Source: Adiantum capillus-veneris (taxonomy: Eukaryota; Streptophyta; Polypodiopsida; Polypodiales; Pteridaceae). Taken from it: DNA of 64,000 nucleotides. The position numbers and the translations under genes are program-made. Positions within the stretch are counted from its first letter, which is position 1, and each line of letters opens with the position of its first letter. This document shows positions 1 to 11,499 of this stretch, in pieces. The stretch is from NCBI GenBank assembly GCA_014529385.2, contig CM043944.1, positions 78,323,884 through 78,387,883 of the forward strand. The letters are read 5' to 3'. The notes under the pieces are model-generated. The model ran no database searches. It was not told where the DNA came from and worked only from the letters and a program-made list of their open reading frames with translations.

Positions 1-610
1 AGCATAAAAAATGTGACAAGTATCCTGTTATTTATACCTGCTATTGATTTGGCGTGAGAAATCTGGACATTGGATTGAACCCTCTACTTTGTTTTTGTCG
101 GCTAAATGCTGTATTGAATCGTCTGTTTGCTAGTAGCGACTGGCTGAACTTGTGTTCTGTGTTTTATGAAAAGTTGGAGGCCTTGAAAGAAATGGGGCGT
201 CACATTTGATAATGAGAATTTGTTTAGTTAATGAGCTGATCCTGTTTGCTTTCATAAATGTTCTGAAATGAGAGGAGAGTGATGTGTGTACGAGTACTAA
301 GAATCTCTCTCTCTTTTTGTGTGCAGGTAGAGAGCCGATTATGAGACGTGCGAGTGGATAGACTCAACGATTTGCCACGTTGATTTGTTTTACTACTATT
401 GGAACATACTCATATTATTTTAAGGGTATTAATGTCTCTAAAAAGTGTCTCTCTTTTGGGGCCCGGCCACCTTCTGGCTCCTCTACCCTAGTGCTAGGAG
501 AGAGATTTAGTAAGACCTTTCTTTAGCGTAAAATTTAAAACAAATAAAGGGGACCATGGACCAAAGCAAAAGTAAGAGCAAACTTTGCTCTTACTTTTCC
601 TTTGAATTAA
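1..610. other. no gene recognised
   Basis: Moderately AT-rich sequence with no open frame resembling a known family and no clear repeat border on either strand. A short CT run lies near 304-316. Confidence 0.4.
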
Positions 611-651
611 TCTCTCTCTCCCTCTCTCTCTCTCTCTGTCTCTCCCTCCCT

Positions 652-690
<39 letters not shown>

Positions 691-695
691 ACTCA

Positions 696-764
<69 letters not shown>
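611..764. repeat. compound CT then CA microsatellite
   Basis: About 80 bp of CT/CCT-rich repeat is followed directly by about 68 bp of uninterrupted CA dinucleotides. The open frame across it is only a translation of the repeat. Confidence 0.95.
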
Positions 765-766
<2 letters not shown>

Positions 767-2915
767 CTACTTGTGTCTATTCTCTTACTTTGCCACTTTA
801 ATTAGAATGAAAAAGCCTGATTTTTATAAATAAAACCCCTTCCTTTCTTCTCCCCTACATATCAAGTAAACCATCCATTACATGATCGCACAAACAACTA
901 TCACAGTAATAACAGGTGTTTGGACGCTCAGCCAGAGGTAAGATACGGGTTGCCAAGACCACACCATACTCCATAGTGCGGGGAGTGCAATTAAAATACC
1001 CTCAGAGTGGCTGTCCATAACCACGATACAATTTTTTTTTTTGTGGCGAAAGAAACTGCTAGCAGATATAACCGTTCGGAAAAACCTCGCTTCATTGAAT
1101 GTTCTACATAATAATATTGTGCCCCTAAGCCCATGGCTTCTGTCACCATCGCCAGACGGATATTATTCTTAAAATTCTCTCGACCCCAAAGAGTCACCCG
1201 CGTCACTCTATCCTTATATGTCCACCACTTAGTCTGAGTAACTGATGTTCCTAACTGCGGAAATAAATGACGTTCATAACGGAGTAGTGTTGTTCTCTTA
1301 GTAGACTCATTTGACTGCTGAAGATGTGCAATGGATATTGCTAAAACCTAATCATCATTAGAAGTCATAGCATATAACAATAGGAGATGGTGGATGTAAA
1401 AACTCTCAGAAAGCTAATCAAGGCAGTTCTGTGCACTCACCCTTTCAAAAAAAATGCCCGTCTTTTATAGGTCCTCAATGTTTATTGCTTCAAAATTCCC
1501 AAAATAATTTACTCCCTCACTTTATCTCACTTGATAGTGATTGGCAAATTGTCTACTCTCGTAGTTTGTCTAATTTAAATGCCTTTATGACTATAGTCGC
1601 ATGAGAAATATCGGTAGTTTGAGGTACTGATGGTCTTTTTCGTGAACAGTAGTGTGTTTTGTAAATATGTCTACCGAGTTTTCGACCGTTCAGAAGCAGA
1701 CAAGAATACCTTGCTATCTTCCAACTCTTTTAATAAAGCATATATGGATCATAATAATGATGTGTATACCTTTGAATTTTTTTTGGGGTTTTTATCCTCA
1801 TTTACTTTAGGGTAAATTGTCCTTTGATGCTTAAAACTATGTAGCGTTTGTAAAAAATGCTGCAAATAATTCTCTGTAGGTTATTGCCGCACGGATTCTT
1901 CTGCATAAAATGAGAGTAGTAGTGAGCGAATACTGTGCGAAGTGATCCCTGCGCTGACCTCTCGCTCCGGATCCTGTGCTGTGTATAATCCCTAGATAAG
2001 GGGACTTGAATGCCGACCTCGATGACTGCAATACCTGCTGAATTCGGGCCCCTTCTACTAAGGAGTAGCATCATCACCTATAAATACCTTGGAAGGTGAG
2101 TTCTTAATGCTCATTTGGCATTGTGTTCTGTAACCGCTGTTGTGCGTTCAATTCTGGTTTGCTGTGGTGTCCTCATCATGACGAAAAAAACTGAGAAAGT
2201 GGTGATGGATTCATTGTCATCAAGTCTACAGGTTATTTGATGTTCTCTTGAAGCTTACACATAGTCGTGAGTTGGACAGTTTTTGCTAATGTGTGGATGG
2301 GGATTCTAATGGTTGAAATGCAGTAATTAAAAAGCTGTTTAATATGACTGTTTTTTTGAGTATGTCTAGAGTTATGAGAAATATGTTTAAAACCGATATT
2401 CTTGAAGAAATTTGAGAACCTTAACTTAAATTTTGGCTGCCAAATCTTGAGATGATAAAATGATGTCTCAAATAGGTTAAATGATATGGCCAAGAATGGG
2501 GAAAATTTTGCTTATTTTGTTTGTGCAATATATGTCCGTACATAATGGGCTGTATATTAAATAGCTTGAAACTTGAAAGCATAGATTTTTTAGGCTTATT
2601 ACTTACAGTGGGCTTATTGCCTGTATTGGTTTGGTCACCAAATTTTGGACGTCCTAAGCTTAGCTATTCTGATTGTACTTTACCTATTATCTTCAGACAA
2701 AAGCATAGGGGTATTATAGCTTACATGCATGTTGTTTTGTAGAAAAATTTGAAATGGTTCTCCAGGCTTACTAATGAAATACTGATTGTATAATATGTAC
2801 TCATTATTATGAGTTAGGACCTTGTCACTGAATCGAGAGCTCGACAGTTCAATTGTGTGGGTCTCCTGCTCTCTCTATAGCACTACGGTGTGTCTATGGA
2901 CATACTGTTTTGGGG
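765..2915. other. no gene recognised
   Basis: About 2.1 kb in which I see no recognisable gene, element border or RNA. The open frames are under about 90 codons on both strands and match no family I know. Confidence 0.4.
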
Positions 2916-3135
2916 CACTACTAGCCAAGGGGTGTGTAGCGACGGCCTAAAATCTACGGGCATCACTTAAGCGACGACGAAGGCGATGCATCTGTGCCCA
3001 ATGCATAAGCGACGGCCGATGCATAAGCATCGCAATTTTTTTTAAAAAAAAGTTGGCGTCTTTTATGGGACGACCAAGCCTTGCTTATGCGACACCATAA
3101 TTAAGCTTTGCTTATGCGATGGTAAATAACGACGG
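2916..3135 (+). mobile_element. possible CACTA (En/Spm) element terminus
   Basis: The segment opens with CACTACTAGCC. Within 30 bp comes GCGACGGCC, and similar subterminal units follow in direct and inverted form (GCATAAGCGACGGCC, GCTTATGCGAC, AACGACGGCC) around a T8-A8 palindrome at about 3040. A CACTA start plus short GC-rich subterminal repeats in both orientations is the hallmark of plant CACTA elements and their small derivatives. The matching inverted end (ending TAGTG) is not seen nearby, so this would be one end or a truncated derivative. It could also be a chance GC-rich island. Confidence 0.45.
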
Positions 3136-3638
<503 letters not shown>

Positions 3639-5038
3639 GCTTTATTAACGTCTTCTTCTAGAGGCCAAAGTCGGCCTATGAGACAAAACCATGTATATAT
3701 GTGTACCCTATGGTAACCACAAAGGATAAAAGTGCTGAAAAAACAAAGTAAAGTGGTACATACTGCTAGGAAAAAGGTGATACAAGGTTACAATAATCTC
3801 CTCAAGGGTAGGGTGAGTACATGTGCATGTAAAATGATGGGATGGAACTCTATCTCTAATGGATGTGTAGCTATATACTCAGGAGATACCACCATAATAT
3901 GCAAACTAGCTTCATCTGGTACCAAACTGGGGGTGTAGGATATCATGCATAGGTGGGTAGGGTGTGAAGAGTCCCTGTAGTATGGTGGCAGGGTTGAAGT
4001 AGACTCGTTGTATCGCTCTCTGTCTGGGCTGCTCATGGTGTGCCCGGATCTGGTCGATCTATCTTTGGCGTGCTCGTCGGGTTCGATATCCCACAATTCT
4101 AGGTTGTCTCCTAGCTCTAACCACCTCTGCCTGCTGTAGAGTGACCCTCTCTATGTGGTAGTGATAGGGGGTGCTGGAGTTGATCGATGAAAAAAATCTG
4201 TAATCTGGGACTGTCTATCTCCACTGGGTGACTGTAGCATCAGATCTCTATGTCTCTGAATCTCAAGAAGAAAGCGTCCAAGCTGTCTCTGGTCTCTGGA
4301 CTCCATGAGCTCTTTGAGTGTAGGCTGTCCTAAAAACAAGGCAGTGTAGTGGCTCCGTATATCATGGTAGGCTCGAGAGCTACAAACATAATGCTCCTTG
4401 CTCTCCACCTCTGCTCTACATATCCTGCATATCCTGTGCTCTCTAGGGATATGAGCTGCTCGCCCTACCTCAATCTCCAATCTGTGTGAAGAGACCCAAA
4501 GCTGTCCAATGGCTACTCTAGCGTTGTGGGGCATATAAACATCCATGTATCTAGGCCTTTCGATGAAGCCATCCTCTAGAATAGTCATGAACTGATCCTT
4601 GTAGTACAACATCTTTAGTGGAAGATGCTGTCTAGGTGTGATCCATGTCTCCCTGATATATAGCTGCCAAACATCATGTTTGAGCACCTGATTCCTCTCC
4701 TCATGGGAAAAGCGATGAGTGGTGAGTCGGGGTTGTACTGAAAGGGTGGTAGCTGCTGAATATCCAAATGCTGGGTGCTGAACCACTGTGTCACCTGTGC
4801 ATACCATGATCCACTCTCTCCAGATTCAGCCAGCTGGCGGGATGCCTCAAGTGCTCCATGTGATGTCTATCTGGGGAAAGCTGTCGAACTCGCTGGATAG
4901 AACATACTGTCTAAAAAAGAGCCTCTACTAGCATAGGTGGTGTGGCTATCTCTGCTCTGATGATGTCATGTGGCACTGAGGGTTTCTCGTGTATCAAACG
5001 GGATAGCATAATAATATGTGGGTGCTCAACCTTGTGTC

Positions 5039-5040
<2 letters not shown>
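3639..5040 (-). mobile_element. 5'-truncated LINE (non-LTR retrotransposon), copy 1
   Basis: This is a minus-strand element whose 3' end at about 3639 carries an AATAAA-like motif (TTAATAAAGC) and then the CT/CA tract. The second copy at 15804-16548 has the same tail and coding order, which defines a family. The recognisable part is the C-terminal portion of the reverse-transcriptase ORF. The 5' end is lost at about 5040, where a GA tract begins. 5' truncation is normal for LINE insertions. Frame changes near 4807 and a stop at 4151 show that it is dead. Confidence 0.75.
3788..4807 (-). pseudogene. LINE ORF2 C-terminal region (zinc-finger tail of the RT protein)
   Basis: Reading from 4807 downwards, 218 codons run to a TAG at 4151-4153. 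The same frame then continues for about 120 more codons to 3788. The segment has the pattern SHRLEIE.GR followed by C-x2-C-x8-H-x2-C (CRICRAEVESKEHYVC), the C-terminal zinc-binding tail typical of LINE reverse-transcriptase proteins. The post-stop part is also conserved in the copy at 15963-16271, so the stop is probably a mutation inside a longer ORF. The copies differ by 2 nt next to the stop. The polymerase core is missing. Upstream, at 4808-5040, coding similarity continues in another frame, which implies a frameshift. Function in an intact relative: target-primed reverse transcription of the element RNA in the nucleus. Confidence 0.7.
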
Positions 5041-5094
<54 letters not shown>

Positions 5095-5110
5095 GAGCGA
5101 GAGAGAGGGG
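5041..5110. repeat. GA microsatellite
   Basis: Interrupted (GA)n tract at the truncated 5' edge of the LINE copy. Confidence 0.9.
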
Positions 5111-5558
5111 CATTGCATGCTTGGAAGAAGAAAGTGGGGCGTTGTGAGCGCTCTAGGAAAGCATGCGTAGAAGGAAAAGATTTCATAGTGAGTTCATTTA
5201 GTTGTTTGTGTAAAAGAACTCATGAAACCACAGTGGTTCGTTGATACTGTTGTTTTAGAAGACTCCACATCTCAAGTGTTGTTGGAGATTGCCGAAATAG
5301 TTGTAGTTGTTTGCCCCCGAGATGAAGGACGATTTCGGTGCGTGCTTCAAGGTCATTTTTATTACAAGCATCAATGCCTGCTTAGGTGGCAGGTGGCTTT
5401 CCTGCAACTGTTACAACAGGGTTTGCCTCTGTTTCATCAACGACTCTCAAATTGCCTACTTTTTTGAGAACCATTTGGAGTCGTAGACTCCATGGAAGAT
5501 AGTACATCGTATCCCATAAGATAAGTGGGTGTCTAGGTATCTCGTCCTCGTCACAAGA
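5111..5558. other. no gene recognised; left flank of Gyp-1
   Basis: Open frames occur on both strands (plus 5222-5467, minus across 5382-5573) but neither resembles a family I know. The last five bases, CAAGA, are the left target-site duplication of Gyp-1. Confidence 0.4.
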
Positions 5559-7114
5559 TGTCATAATAATCAATATCTAATTCTCCTAAATGATTTTCTC
5601 ATATTAAATTGATCATTTAATGTGGGGAAGTGCCAGGGGAGAAAAAGCTAGAATATTGGTTAAGCTAGCAGACTGGCCACAGTAGGGATCCAAAGGAGGG
5701 GCCATCTGCAAAAGATCCATGTGCCACAATGGGCTAAAAAGACCCTAAGGTTCAGCCCATTAAGACTTCCAAAATGCTAAGGTTCCAAAATTCAAAGGTC
5801 AACCCTAGGGGAAATTGGATGCTTTGTGTGTAACTAAAAAGTCTTTGCATATCCCTACATGGGAGGGGGCGAGCCCTTCTTCTAGGGGATGAGAGAGAAA
5901 TCCACACACACACACACACATGCTCCCTTTACACAAAGGGAATTAGGGACACATGTTAGCTCCCTAGCCCAGATGCCCACAAGGTGTGCCCAATTCCTAT
6001 TGGATGGCCTTGGAGGTGGACCAATGAGAATTAGGCTAGAGTAAATCTAGTTTAATTAATTTAAAAACTCTTAATAAAAGAACCAATGAGAATTAAGTCT
6101 CCTAGAAGACTATTGGACAGTCTCCCAAGGGGTCCAATGAGCATTCAGGAGCCCAATGGCTTGCTTGATTCCTATTGGCCAGGAGGCAAAGGGGTTCAAT
6201 GAGAGTTTAGTTTAATTATTAAATTACCTAAAGCTCTCACAAAAGGGGAAAGGGGGACACATGTCAGAAGGCTATCACTTATGCTACTTAATAGCCATTG
6301 GCTTGACTTGGGGAGGTCTAATGGGGAGCCTGCAAGAGCAAATAACAAGAGGGCTCGCCCAAGAGAGAGAGGGGGCTGATTTTTGCAAGGCATTATCACA
6401 CACACACTCACACAATCTCATGTGTGAAGAAAGAGAAGACTATCTCTTCTCAAGCTTTAATGGAGAGCTCATCACCTACTCCAAGCTTGTGAGATAGAAG
6501 CCTACATCGACACACTATTGGCTTGTGGATGCAAATCCAACCAAGAGCCAAGCTTCAATGCATGTTCATATCCTCTACCAAGCTAATTACTAAGCTAAAT
6601 CTATGCTAATATGAGTGATTATGTGAGGAGATGTACATATTTCTCGTAAGATACTCCTTCTTCCTCTCAATCTACTCTCATACCCTGCTAGCTCTCACCA
6701 TCTTCGAAGGTGTGTGAGGTCTTGGGTCTGAGAACGGGGATAATTAAAGTTGTGTTTACTAAGTGTTTTGCTTAGTGCACGAAGCTTTCATCTTCATTGC
6801 ACTAGCTAGTCTTGAAGGAACACAAAGAATTGTATTGTACAATGTCTCTCTTGATGGGAGAAACCATAATACAAAGCCTTTTGGAGGGGGGACCGGCTTC
6901 ATGCAAATCCGGTCCTCAACTGTTGTCAATAGCTTAATTTCTCTCTCTTTTGAAAGTATTGTTGATGCTATCTAACTAGGTGTTATGCTTTTTGTTGCTC
7001 TCTCTCCACCCAAGCACTCTTGTAATTCTCATTAGGAATCTATTCTAATGAAATGCCCACTATGTTCATGCTAATTTCCGCTACACATAAGCTTTTAGAC
7101 CATTAAATGTTACA
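5559..7114 (+). repeat. Gyp-1 5' LTR (1556 bp)
   Basis: It begins TGTCATAATAATC and ends AAATGTTACA. It is shorter than the other three family LTRs (1592, 1593 and 1587 bp), mainly through loss of one copy of a short direct repeat near 5690 and about 11 bp near 5800. The U3 part (about 5995-6300) is crowded with CCAAT and ATTGG motifs. Small open frames inside it recur in every LTR copy and are not genes. Confidence 0.95.
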
Positions 7115-7115
7115 T

Positions 7116-7127
7116 TGGTATCAGAGC
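7116..7127 (+). promoter_or_regulatory. primer binding site, initiator tRNA-Met
   Basis: TGGTATCAGAGC lies one base after the 5' LTR. It is the classic plant LTR-retrotransposon site for minus-strand priming by the 3' end of initiator tRNA-Met. Confidence 0.92.
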
Positions 7128-7516
7128 ACAAGGTTTCTCTTTTCTTGCTCAAGAAGGGAGGTCCTCAAGCTAGCTATAAATGGTTGGTATTATTAATTGC
7201 ATGTGAGTAAGTAGAATAGGGATTTTTCAGCCTTGCAGTGCGCCTGCCTTTGTGCAGTTAACGGGGCATCACCGTCGAGAGCTATGGTCTTAATAGTGGA
7301 GTCCTACGGGGATTGCCTATGGCTTAACCACTATTGAGCTATTAGAAGCTTGACAGGAGCCGGTGCTGTTTTGGTGTCGAAAGACCCTCTCTTCTATTCC
7401 TTGCAATTAATGGTATTCAAGCCGCGGGTACAGTAGCTTGAGTGCTTTTCCTAAAGGGGTAAAGAGGAGTAGCAACTAGGGCTTGAAGTGCCAAAGTACA
7501 CCTAAAAGTTGTTAGA
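7128..7516 (+). other. Gyp-1 untranslated leader
   Basis: About 390 bp between the primer site and the gag ATG, closely matched in Gyp-2. It would hold packaging and dimerisation signals. No motif is recognised. Confidence 0.6.
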
Positions 7517-8788
7517 ATGGCTGACAATAGTAAAGAGAGTGAAATTAATGTTGATAACTTTGATTTTGCTCATGAGCAAGCTACTAATGATGCTTCAATG
7601 CTTGTTAACTATCTTGTTTCTAGGCTTCAACAAGCCATGGGCAATCCATCTCTCCAAAGTGAAGTGCAATGGCAGCTCCGTGCTCACGGGATTCTCCAAG
7701 GCTATCACCATGACGAGAGAACACCTAGGAAGTCTCCTTGTGAGACTACCAAAAGAGGTCTCTGTCCGATTCGGGAAGAAGAAGAGAATCCCTTCGAAGG
7801 GCTCAAGAATTTACTTCTTGATGATGCATCTCCTTCTCAAAGGAGAACTCAAGAGCCTCCGTCGAAGGAACGAGAAAGAAGTGAGTCTCCCGCCACCTCG
7901 GTGGAGATGGCTCCACGAAGATGGCGGGCTAAACGCTCTCCATCACCACCAAAGCGGAGAAGACCATCACACTCTTCTCCACGCCATAATTCAAAGAGGG
8001 ATGATAAAAAGCAAGAGAAGAAAAATGCCAGAAAGAGGACACCCTGTTCTCCATCTTCTTCATCCTCTTCCTCTTATGAAAGTGATGGTGAAGACAACGA
8101 AGATCAAGACAAGAAAAAGGCAAGAAAGAGGTCACCCTTTTCTCCACCTTCTTCAAATTCTTCACCTTCTCAAGAAAGTAATGGTGCGACCTTTGAACGA
8201 TCAAAAAGAAGAGGCCATAGGAAATCCTATGCCGCATGGAAGAGGTCATCCAAGCTGAAGAAATTCAAAGAGGGAGGGAATAGCATCTCTTTCCTTACCT
8301 ATGATGGCACGTTTGGTGCTACGGACAAAGTCTTGGCCTTTATCCAGCAATTTGATGCGGCGTTTGGAGATGAGGGCTTCACGGAGTCCTCTAAGCTATG
8401 CCATGTAGCTATGCACTTTCAAAAGTCCGCCAGGCAATGGTGGTCTAGCCTACGAGCCAACGGTGAAGCTCCACGAACATGGAAAGCTTTAAGAGCTTCC
8501 ATTATGAAGCAGTTTTTGGCCACCAATGCCAAAGACAAAGTACTCACCGAATGGCGAATCTTAAAGCTCTCTCCCAATGAGTCCATCCACAAATATGTAG
8601 ACAAGTTTTGGGACCTACAACTCAAAGCCACTGTCTTTAAAAAGTTGGATTTTGGAGAGCAAAAGCAACAATTTTGTGCGGGCTTAACCGAAGAAATGGC
8701 GGAGTATGTCAACTCCCAAAGGCCACGTACTATATCGGCGGTAATACACCATACTATGGTGGCCTCACGAATCAATTTCCAAATGTGA
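7517..8788 (+). pseudogene. Gyp-1 gag, N-terminal part, ended by a nonsense codon
   Basis: ATG at 7517 opens 423 codons. Residues of about 110-250 form a very basic, Ser-rich low-complexity block (SPSPPKRRRPS, then runs of S and K/R/E). It is followed by a retrotransposon gag domain with the usual core W-W-S-S-L and a helical segment ending MAEYVNSQRP. In an intact element this protein forms the virus-like particle and packages RNA. The frame stops at a TGA (8786-8788) where Gyp-2 reads through. Downstream sequence continues in the same frame into the zinc knuckle and protease, so this is a broken gag-pol polyprotein and not a natural gag end. Confidence 0.9.
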
Positions 8789-9941
8789 GATAAAAGAAAT
8801 AATAAGCCCCCGGAAAACAAGGGTTCCAATGAGCCTAAGAGGAAGGACAATGTCCAAAAGTCTCCTAAGGGCAACTCCAAAAAATCTAAAGAGAAGGGAG
8901 TTTACAAAGGTAAGAGCAAAATCTCTCCTGAAGAGCTTGAGCGTTATCGCAAGGATAACCGGTGTTTCAAGTGCGGTGAACAAGGGCATGCGTACTGCGC
9001 TTGTCGCCAAAAGAACAACTGTCAAGATCCTCCTAGAGTTTCCTTGGTTGAAATCCAAGAGGAGGAGACTCACCAAACTCATCACAAAGGATCTCCTCTA
9101 TGCCATGCTTGGGGAAAGGTAAGAGAACATGATGCTTTTATTCTCTTTGACCCTGGTTCTACTCACAATTTTATATCTATAGAGTTGGCCACCAAGCTAG
9201 GCATACAATCCTACGAGATGGGAGATGTCCTACCCGTAGACAGTGCCTTCAAGGGGCAAGAAGCTTCAGTCACTCCCTTAATCGGGAAATTGAGGCTTCA
9301 TGTCCAAGGCTATGTGGACAAAGAGGACTTCTTTATCTCTCCTCTCAAGCATGAGGATGTAATCCTAGGGGCACCATGGTTTGACCGCCTGGCTGCCGAT
9401 GTTAAATTTCCTGAAAGGAGAATCTCCTTTAAGTTCAGGGAAAAAGACATGTATATAGATGCTAAGGAAATGGGTAACACTAAAAATGAACCTAATGCTT
9501 TAAAAAAAGAAAATAAAAGCAACCAGAAGGAATTAGAGTTATCCAATTTTCTCAAGGGGTTTCAAGATGTTTTTATTGACGACATCCCTTGTGAGCTACC
9601 TCCTAAACGAGGTAATGATGACCATGCAATTGAACTTCTTCCAGGAATTTCACCGCCTAACAAACCTCCTTATAGAGTTTCTCAAGCTCAACAAGAGGAG
9701 ATTATGCGGCAAGTGCATGAGTTAGTTGAGAAGGGCATGGTTAGGCCTAGCTCATCTCCATTTTGCTCACCGGTGCTATTAGTGCAAAAGAAAGATGGCA
9801 CATATCGTATGTGTGTCGACTATAGAGCACTAAATAGGATCACTATCAAGAATAGGTTTCCCGTTCCACTGGTAGAAGACCTATTTGATAAGCTACAAGG
9901 ATCGACCTACTTCAGTAGGATTGACCTAAAAAGTGGCTATC
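8789..9941 (+). pseudogene. Gyp-1 gag zinc knuckle, protease and start of reverse transcriptase
   Basis: The frame continues from gag. A C-x2-C-x4-H-x4-C zinc knuckle ([14 protein letters not shown]) sits at about 8963-9004, an aspartic protease active site [11 protein letters not shown] at about 9145-9177, and the RT fingers with [20 protein letters not shown] and VDYRALN. At 9940-9941 a 59-bp deletion relative to Gyp-2 (55628-55688) removes about 20 conserved residues of the RT palm and shifts the frame. The segment Gyp-2 carries around 55090-55180, between protease and RT, is also shortened here. Confidence 0.9.
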
Positions 9942-10457
9942 CTTTACGAATACATTGTCATGCCTTTTGGCTTGACCAATGCACCAGCCACATTCAATCG
10001 CTTGATGGAGAAGCTGTTCCGGCCTCATCGAACCTTCACTGGAGTGTTCTTTGATGATATTATCATCTACTCTAATTCATTAGACGAACACAAGCAACAC
10101 CTCCAGGTAATATTTCAAGTTTTGAGAGAGAATAAACTTTATGTTAATCGAAAGAAAAGTGAATTTTTCTTGCAAGAAATTCAGTATTTAGGTCACATTA
10201 TCTCGCAAGATGGCATCCAAATGGATCCATTAAAGTTAGAGGTAATAAAAGGATGGCCTAAACCAAGGAATCTTCATGAACTAAGAAGCTTTATAGGTAT
10301 GTGTGCATACTATAGACGCTTCATAGAAAAGTTCTCACAAATTGCGGGACCATTACATGACCTAACAAAGAAAAGCGTTAGGTACACATGGTCTGCTAAG
10401 GAGAACAATGCTTTCGAAAAGCTTAAAGAAAAGCTTATCTCTCAACCTGTGCTTACA
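9942..10457 (+). pseudogene. Gyp-1 reverse transcriptase, catalytic part
   Basis: After the deletion the coding resumes in another frame with [12 protein letters not shown] and the catalytic FFDDIIIYS (about 10047-10073), then the connection motif QYLGHIIS and the thumb with FIGMCAYYRRFI. It ends at an 8-bp deletion relative to Gyp-2 near 10463, which stops this frame at 10475. The active-site aspartates are present, but the domain is cut off from its N-terminal half. Confidence 0.9.
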
Positions 10458-11499
10458 CTACCGAAAACCATTTGAGGTTCAATGTGATGCTTGTGGTGAT
10501 TGCCTTGGAGCTGTTTTACTCCAAGAAGGGCAGGCCATAGGCTATGAGAGTCGAAGGCTCGAACCTATTGACCAAGCTCTAGGCATATATGAAAAGGAAC
10601 TCCTTGCAGTTCTACATGCCTTAGACTCATGGAAGCACTATTTATTGGGGACTCCTTTCATTCTGCGAACGGATCACCAAAGTCTTAAGTACTTCATGAC
10701 GCAGACCAAGCTCTCCGACAAACAAATGAGGTGGGCAAATTTCCTTTCACAATTTCATTTTCATATTGCTCACATTGCTGGCAAGCATAATCAAGTAGCT
10801 GATGCACTCTCAAGACGGCCGAGAGTGAATGCAGTTTCCATAGCAACTCACAATGATCTATCTTCAATGATAGATGAGTACGCTATTGATCCCGACTTTA
10901 GAGATGTGATTTCAGCCCTTGCATTAGGGAAGAAAGAAGAATCATTTACTTTACAAGATGGATATCTTCTCTATGGCAATAGACTATGCGTTACTAACTC
11001 ACTACGTGAGAAAGTAATGTATGAATCTCATGCTCCACCGTATGCGGGGCATAGAGGGATTCAGTCTACCTTAAAGGGAATTGAAACATATTTCTATTGG
11101 CCTACCATGAAAGTGAACATACAAGAGTATGTTTCTAAATGTGTGGTTTGCCAAAAGACAAAATTTGATAGAGGGAAGCAACTTGGATTGCTTCAACCCT
11201 TGCCAATCCCTAATTCACCATGGGAGAGCATATCCATGGATTTTATCTTTGGATTGCCTAAGTCTATCCATGGGAATATGGGAATATGGACGATAGTAGA
11301 CAGGTTCAGTAAACAAGCTCATTTTATACCTATCAAAAAGACTATCAAAGCCCATCAAATGGCAACCCTCTTCATTTCAAAAATTTTCAAGTACCATGGC
11401 TTGCCAATTCCTATAGTGTCGGATAGAGATCCTAGAATGACCAGTAATTTCTGGAAGGGTCTCTTTGAGAATTTAGGAACAAGGCTAAACTTCTCTTAG
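10458..11499 (+). pseudogene. Gyp-1 RNase H and integrase N-terminal and core
   Basis: The RNase H domain starts at QCDACGDCLGAVL and includes TDHQSLKYF and ADALSRRPR. The integrase zinc-binding region (H...GHRG...CVVCQK) and core follow, with catalytic aspartates in SMDFIFGLPKS and IVSDRDPRM. A TAG at 11497-11499 replaces a serine codon present in Gyp-2 (TCG to TAG), just before the HPQTDGQSE segment with the catalytic glutamate. This domain inserts element cDNA into chromosomes. Confidence 0.92.

Noticed and set aside
6763..6975. 70-codon frame recurring at 14117, 52360 and 59668
   Set aside because: It falls in all four Gyp LTRs and is kept only because the LTRs are similar.
8765..9085. 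minus-strand frames over the Gyp elements
   Set aside because: They are antisense shadows of gag and pol coding, and the same shadows appear in both copies.
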